Shown here: piece after piece, positions 42,032-46,177 of the stretch
Position numbering within the stretch: the stretch's first letter is position 1
How the letters are laid out: every line of letters begins with the position of its first letter
NCBI GenBank assembly: GCA_005893275.1
Contig: VBOW01000030.1
Span: forward strand, 1 to 46,177
DNA length: 46,177 nucleotides
DNA from: Candidatus Eisenbacteria bacterium
GTDB taxonomy: Bacteria; Eisenbacteria; RBG-16-71-46; SZUA-252
Direction of reading: 5' to 3'
Program-made: the position numbers and the translations under genes
Notes under the pieces: model-generated
Databases searched by the model: none
Told to the model about the DNA's origin: nothing
The model's input: the letters and a program-made list of their open reading frames with translations, nothing else

Positions 42032-43942
42032 TCAGGCGGGGGAGGCCGCCTTGGGGGCGCTCCGGACCACCTCCGCGACCCTGGCCACGACCTCGTAGCG
42101 GCCAAATGAGGGCATCAGATACGCCCCCTCGACCATGTCCTTCGCCTTGAGGAGGAGGGCGCGGCACATCTCGACCCCCACCTCGATCCCCTTCTCCCCG
42201 GCGTTCCTCATCGCTTCGCGCGCGTGCTCGGGAATGTTGATGCCCGGCACCTCGTTGTGGAGGAACTCGGCGTGGCGGTGGCTCTGGAGCGGCAGAAGCC
42301 CCAGGAGAACCGGAACGCGCTTTTTCCCGACCGCCTCGAGAAAGCGGGTGAGCGGCTCGAGCTCGTAGAGCGGCTGCGTCATCGTGAACTCGGCGCCGGC
42401 CTCGACCTTCTTGGAGAAGCGCTCGAGCTCGGCATGGATATCCTCCGAGGCCGGGTTCACCGCGCACCCGATGAGAAAGCGGGTCGGCTCCCCGATCGAG
42501 TTCCCCGCCAGATCGGTCCCCGCGTTGAGCTGCTTCAAGATCCGGATCAGCCCGACCGAATCCACATCGAACACCGCCGTGGCGTTGGGATAATCGCCGA
42601 TCCTCGGCGGATCGCCGGTCAAGGCGAGGATGTTCCGGATGCCGAGGGCATGCGCCCCCATGAGATCCGACTGGATGCCCATCAAGTTGCGGTCGCGGCA
42701 CGTGAAGTGGAGGATCGTCTCCACGCCGACCTGGTGCGAGATCATCGACGCGAGCGCGAGCGAGGACATCCTCACCCGGGCCATCGGGCTGTCGGCGACG
42801 TTGATGACGTCGACCCCGGAGCTTTTCAGGAATTGCGCGCCCTCGATCATCTTCTTGGGACGCGCGCCGCGCGGCGGGTCCACCTCCACGCTCACGACGA
42901 ATTCGTGATTGGAGAGCTTCCGCGCGAGGAGCGAGCGCGAAGCGGGATCGCCAGCCGCCGGCTCCTCCAGGACGACGTGGGGAGCCGGGGGCGGAGGCGG
43001 CGGTGCGGACGCGCGGTCCAAGGCGGCGGCCTCCGCGGCGCCGGCGCCTGGACGCGCGAGCGCCTCGCGCATGCGGCGGATGTGGGCCGGAGTCGTGCCG
43101 CAGCAGCCCCCGATGAGGTGCGCCCCCGCGGCCTCGAGCTGGATCGCGTAGTCCGCGAAATAGTCGGGGGAGGCGAGGTAGAGAAACCGGCCGCCCACGA
43201 ATTGCGGCAGCCCGGCGTTCGGCATGACCGAGATGGGAAGCTCGGTGCGCCGCCTTAGACGCTGCACGATCTCGAGGATCTTCTGCGGTCCGACGCTGCA
43301 GTTCGCGCCGAGGACGTTCACCCCGAGGCTCTGCGTGGCCCGCACCACGTCTTCCGGGTAGGCTCCGTAGAGCGTGCGTCCGTCCTCGGTGAAGGTCATT
43401 TCGGCGACGAGGGGAAGGTCGGTCACCCGACGCACCGCCTGGATCGCGAGCTTCATTTCCTCGAGGTCGGTCTGCGTCTCGATGATGAGCAGATCGACGC
43501 CGCCCTCCACGAGCCCCTCGACCTGCTCCACGTAGGCCGCGAGCGCTTCCTCTTTCGGGATCGTGCCGAGCGGCGCGACCGGTTTCCCCAGCGGTCCGAT
43601 GGCGCCCGCCACGAAGACCGCCTCCCCGACTTCCTCACGCGCGTTCCGCGCGAGCTGCGCCCCCGCGCGGTTCACGCGCCGCGCGTCCTCCCCCGCCCCG
43701 TGCGCCGCCAGGCGGACGCGGCTCGCGCCGAACGTGTTCGTCTCGATCAGCTCCGCTCCGGCGCGGATGTAGTCACGGTGGATCGATTGGACGAGCGCGG
43801 GCTCTTGGAGGTTCAGGAGGTCGAAGGAGCGGTCGAACGGGATTCCGCGCTCGTAGAGGAGGGTGCCCATGGCGCCGTCCGCCAGAACGACGCCCTCCTC
43901 GAGACGTTTGAGGAAGGGATGTTTCAAATTCGATGGCTCCAT
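42032..43942 (-). CDS. Bifunctional homocysteine S-methyltransferase/5,10-methylene-THF reductase
   Basis: A 636-residue fusion. Residues about 1-300 are a zinc-type homocysteine methyltransferase (LADGAMGTLLYERG; the zinc cysteine in GANCSVGP near 214 and the CC pair in GGCCGTTPAH near 281). A Pro/Ala linker (about 305-340) leads to a MetF-type FAD reductase (about 345-625: VSVEVDPPRGARP, LTGDPPRIGDYPNATAVFDVDSVGL, FTMTQPLYELEPL, LPLQSHRHAEFLHNEVPGI). It resembles Bacillus YitJ. There is no cobalamin-binding module, so the methyl donor for the first half is probably a methylated amino acid or methyl-THF without B12; this is not settled by sequence. ATG 43942 has no clear ribosome binding site. 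Confidence 0.93.
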   Translation of the reverse strand: MEPSNLKHPFLKRLEEGVVLADGAMGTLLYERGIPFDRSFDLLNLQEPALVQSIHRDYIRAGAELIETNTFGASRVRLAAHGAGEDARRVNRAGAQLARNAREEVGEAVFVAGAIGPLGKPVAPLGTIPKEEALAAYVEQVEGLVEGGVDLLIIETQTDLEEMKLAIQAVRRVTDLPLVAEMTFTEDGRTLYGAYPEDVVRATQSLGVNVLGANCSVGPQKILEIVQRLRRRTELPISVMPNAGLPQFVGGRFLYLASPDYFADYAIQLEAAGAHLIGGCCGTTPAHIRRMREALARPGAGAAEAAALDRASAPPPPPPAPHVVLEEPAAGDPASRSLLARKLSNHEFVVSVEVDPPRGARPKKMIEGAQFLKSSGVDVINVADSPMARVRMSSLALASMISHQVGVETILHFTCRDRNLMGIQSDLMGAHALGIRNILALTGDPPRIGDYPNATAVFDVDSVGLIRILKQLNAGTDLAGNSIGEPTRFLIGCAVNPASEDIHAELERFSKKVEAGAEFTMTQPLYELEPLTRFLEAVGKKRVPVLLGLLPLQSHRHAEFLHNEVPGINIPEHAREAMRNAGEKGIEVGVEMCRALLLKAKDMVEGAYLMPSFGRYEVVARVAEVVRSAPKAASPA

Positions 43943-43956
43943 AGGGGAAGGGGCTC

Positions 43957-44006
43957 TTCCATCGCTCCTGACATCGTACTATACTGCGCGGCCCGCCGTG
44001 GACGAA
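43957..44006. promoter_or_regulatory. Divergent promoter pair sharing one minus-10 region
   Basis: Plus strand: TTCCAT (43957-43962), 17 bases, TATACT (43980-43985), pointing to etfB. Minus strand: TTCGTC (44006-44001), 17 bases, TATAGT (43983-43978), pointing to the methyltransferase/reductase gene. Both minus-10 boxes are good and both minus-35 boxes weak. Overlap would make the two transcripts compete. Confidence 0.4.
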
Positions 44007-44026
44007 ATGAGGGAGCGCGCGACTTC

Positions 44027-44815
44027 ATGAACATTCTTGTCTTCGTGAAACAGGTCCTCGACACCGAGACGCGGATCCAGCTCAAGGACGGCGTCGTGGA
44101 CACGACGAACGTGAAATGGGTCGCGAACCCCTATGACGAGTTCGCGATCGAGGAGGCGCTGCGGATCCGAGAGCGTCTCGGCCAAGGCAAGATCACGGTC
44201 GTGAGTTTGGGACCCGACCGCGTTAAGGAAGCGATCAAGTATGCGCTCTCCCTGGGCGCGGACGAGGGCGTGCACGTCAAAGGAGACGGCGTGGCGCTCT
44301 GGGACCCGCTCGCCGTCGCCACCGTGCTCGCGGCCGCGGCGCGAAAGCTGGGGTTCGACCTCATTCTCACGGGGAAGCAGGGGGTCGACCACGACTGGTC
44401 CCAGGCCGGGATCATACTCGCGGAGCTTCTGGACCTGCCCCATGTGTCCGTGGTCGTGGGGCTCGAGCTCGATCCTCCCGGGAAGCGGGGCGTCGCCAAA
44501 CGGGAGGTCGAGGGAGGCGTCGAGACCGTGGAATTCGGGCTCCCCGCCGTGATCACCGCGCAGAAGGGCCTGAACGAGCCCCGGTACGCTTCCCTCAAGG
44601 GAATCATGGCCGTGAAGAAGAAGGTCATCCCCGAATGGACCCCGGCGGATTTGGGCGTCGATCCCTCCGCGGTCGGCGAGGGCGCCGCGGCCATCCGGTT
44701 CCTCGAGTTCTCGCTCCCGCCTCCCCGGCCCGCCGGCCGGATCCTCGAAGGGGAGCCCAAGGATACCGCCCGCGAGTTGGTTCGCATCCTGCACGAGGAA
44801 GCGAAGGTCATCTGA
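44027..44815 (+). CDS. etfB: Electron transfer flavoprotein beta subunit
   Basis: A 262-residue ETF beta: MNILVFVKQVLDTETRIQLKDG, WVANPYDEFAIEEALRIRE (nucleotide-contact region), LILTGKQGVDHDWSQAG and LPAVITAQKGLNEPRYASLKGIMAVKKK, with the recognition loop for partner dehydrogenases. It pairs with EtfA to carry electrons from acyl-CoA or related dehydrogenases to the quinone pool; no dehydrogenase or quinone reductase gene lies in the window. The frame extends upstream, but ATG 44027 matches the family start. The stop overlaps etfA as TGATG. Confidence 0.95.
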   Translation: MNILVFVKQVLDTETRIQLKDGVVDTTNVKWVANPYDEFAIEEALRIRERLGQGKITVVSLGPDRVKEAIKYALSLGADEGVHVKGDGVALWDPLAVATVLAAAARKLGFDLILTGKQGVDHDWSQAGIILAELLDLPHVSVVVGLELDPPGKRGVAKREVEGGVETVEFGLPAVITAQKGLNEPRYASLKGIMAVKKKVIPEWTPADLGVDPSAVGEGAAAIRFLEFSLPPPRPAGRILEGEPKDTARELVRILHEEAKVI

Positions 44816-45798
44816 TGGCCACGCTCGCCGTTCTGGCGGAATTGAAGGACGGCGCCGCGCGGAAAATCACCTTCGAGATGCTGGCCGAAGCGAGGCGGCT
44901 TTCGGACGCTTCCGGGGGGGGTACCGTCGGTCTCATCGCGCTGGGAGCGCTTGGGCCCGGGGAAAGCGACCGCCTCGCGCACCAGGGCGCGGACCATATC
45001 TACCACGTGGAAGGCGAGGCTCTCTCGGGATACGCCGCCGAGGCTTATGCCGAGGGAGTCAAGGTGGCGTTGGATCGAGCAAGACCGGATACGCTCTTCA
45101 TCGGAGCGACATCCCAGGGCAAGGATCTGGCGCCTCGCGTCTCGGCGCGGCTGCGCGTCGGGCTCGCCTCGGACTGCACCGAATTCGCCTTTCACAACGG
45201 CGACCTGACCGCCCGCCGACCCATCTTCGCGGGAAAAGCATTCGGCCGGGTTGCATGGAACGCGGCGCGCCCGCGGATCGCGACCGTTCGGCCGAATACC
45301 TTCACGCCCCTCGAGCCCGATACCTCCCGCAAGGCGAAGGTGGAGAACGTTCCAATCGGGCCGGTGAAGGCGCGCGCCCGCGTCGTGGGCTTCGAACGAT
45401 CCGAGGGAGAGATGCTCGATCTCACCGAAGCGAACATCATCGTGAGCGGCGGCCGCGCGATGCAGGGCCCCGAGAACTTCGAGCTTCTTCGCAGGCTTTG
45501 CAAGGTGCTGGGCGCGACCTTGGGAGCCTCGCGGGCGGCCGTGGACGCGGGCTGGATCGACCACAGCCATCAGGTCGGCCAGACCGGCAAGGTGGTCAAC
45601 CCGACGGTCTATTTCGCCGTCGGAATCTCGGGGGCGATCCAACACCTCGCCGGCATGTCCTCTTCCCGCACCATCGTCGCGATCAACAAGGACCGGGACG
45701 CTCCCATCTTCAAGATCGCGAGCTACGGCATCGTCGGCGACCTCTACCAGGTCGTGCCCCTCCTCACCGAGGAGTTCGAACGAGCCCTCAAGGAGTAG
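44815..45798 (+). CDS. etfA: Electron transfer flavoprotein alpha subunit
   Basis: A 327-residue ETF alpha. The N-terminal domain starts [21 protein letters not shown]. The C-terminal FAD domain (about 200-327) has [18 protein letters not shown], then [39 protein letters not shown], and [20 protein letters not shown], all FAD-binding elements of the family. ATG 44815 shares its A with the etfB stop. It forms a heterodimer with EtfB. Confidence 0.96.
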   Translation: MATLAVLAELKDGAARKITFEMLAEARRLSDASGGGTVGLIALGALGPGESDRLAHQGADHIYHVEGEALSGYAAEAYAEGVKVALDRARPDTLFIGATSQGKDLAPRVSARLRVGLASDCTEFAFHNGDLTARRPIFAGKAFGRVAWNAARPRIATVRPNTFTPLEPDTSRKAKVENVPIGPVKARARVVGFERSEGEMLDLTEANIIVSGGRAMQGPENFELLRRLCKVLGATLGASRAAVDAGWIDHSHQVGQTGKVVNPTVYFAVGISGAIQHLAGMSSSRTIVAINKDRDAPIFKIASYGIVGDLYQVVPLLTEEFERALKE

Positions 45799-45804
45799 AC
45801 GACC

Positions 45805-46177
45805 ACGGATCCTGCGTACGAAACCTATTGGAAACGCAAACAGTTGCTTCGGGAGGGAGCGCCCCGCTTCCCCGTCCGCCGATGGTGGGAGACCGAAGAC
45901 CTTTGCGAGATCGAGCGCGTGTACTTCGACGCGATCCACGGCTCGGCCAGCCTGCTAGACGTGGGAGCGGGAGATCTCAGGATCATGCGCAAGCTCCAGC
46001 GCGCCGGCTATCGAGGTGAGTACCACACGCAGGACGTGGGAGGAGAAGGAAGCTACACCTACCGAGATGTAGACGAGATTCGGCGCCATTACGGAGCGAT
46101 CCTGTGCCTCGACGTGATCGAGCACCTCCCCCTTCGAGAGGGGCTTACGCTGCTCAAAAAAATGATCTCGCTCCTGG
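45805..46177 (+). CDS. Class I SAM-dependent methyltransferase (partial, unusual start)
   Basis: Open for 124 codons to the right edge, 3' end missing. The protein reads DPAYETYWKRKQLLREGAPR, then LLDVGAGDLRIMRKL (SAM motif I) and ILCLDVIEHLPLREG (motif II region), so a small class I methyltransferase. No ATG or GTG precedes this sequence in frame after the etfA stop. The best-placed codon is ACG 45805, 9 bases after AAGGAG; TTG 45844 would remove the conserved-looking N-terminus. Non-standard initiation, a base error or read-through of the etfA TAG in the same frame are all possible. The substrate is unknown. Confidence 0.65.

Noticed and set aside
44131-45939. 602-codon minus-strand frame opposite etfB and etfA
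   Set aside because: Shadow frame; the plus strand encodes two complete, well-conserved ETF subunits.

Overview
The window is 46,177 bases of GC-rich, densely coded bacterial chromosome with no mobile element, CRISPR array or prophage that I can see. Two secreted proteins end in FlgD-like C-terminal domains of the type-IX-sorting kind (NHPNPFNPATTISFDLP and SNFPNPFAAGRATTAF), and a PorV-type outer-membrane protein is present. This points to a Gram-negative bacterium of the FCB lineage, such as Candidatus Eisenbacteria or a relative. That assignment is an inference from protein style, not from an rRNA gene.

Left part (1-11.7 kb). A minus-strand group with ATGA overlaps encodes a GcvT-like aminomethyltransferase and two PYROXD2/phytoene-dehydrogenase-like flavoproteins, the second cut by the window edge. 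Next come a secreted beta-helix/PKD protein, an orphan TPR protein, a DUF5996 protein divergent from a UBP-type zinc finger, an ECF-like sigma factor, a small decayed DUF5335-like remnant, a DUF72 protein and an alpha/beta hydrolase. The last two are joined to ligD.

DNA repair and regulators (11.7-20.2 kb). LigD (phosphoesterase-ligase-polymerase) and Ku are divergent and form a bacterial non-homologous end-joining locus; ku is followed by a MerR-like/TPR protein. A tight operon of a ChrB-C-terminal-domain protein, a GntR/FCD regulator and an M20 peptidase lies downstream of a near-ideal FCD-type operator. Two exported proteins of unknown function follow.

Envelope and signalling block (20.5-31.6 kb). 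A 1,552-residue secreted repeat protein overlaps a PorV-like/TPR fusion gene. Next in line are a membrane SpoIIE phosphatase fused to a histidine-kinase-like ATPase domain, a STAS anti-sigma-antagonist, a PAS histidine kinase and a receiver protein. A second receiver gene faces them tail to tail.

Housekeeping block (31.8-46 kb). From high to low coordinates the minus strand carries a bifunctional homocysteine methyltransferase/MTHF reductase, tRNA-Leu(TAG), tig, clpP, clpX, lon, a class V (phosphoserine-type) aminotransferase, serA, thrH and purA. The last three serine genes would cover 3-phosphoglycerate to serine. Between serA and thrH sits a short, previously unlabelled unit: a 17-codon ORF with a very strong ribosome binding site, three consecutive hairpins and a perfect intrinsic terminator. 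I consider it the best candidate for something new here. On the plus strand etfB-etfA are followed by a methyltransferase gene truncated by the window end, which seems to lack a standard start codon.
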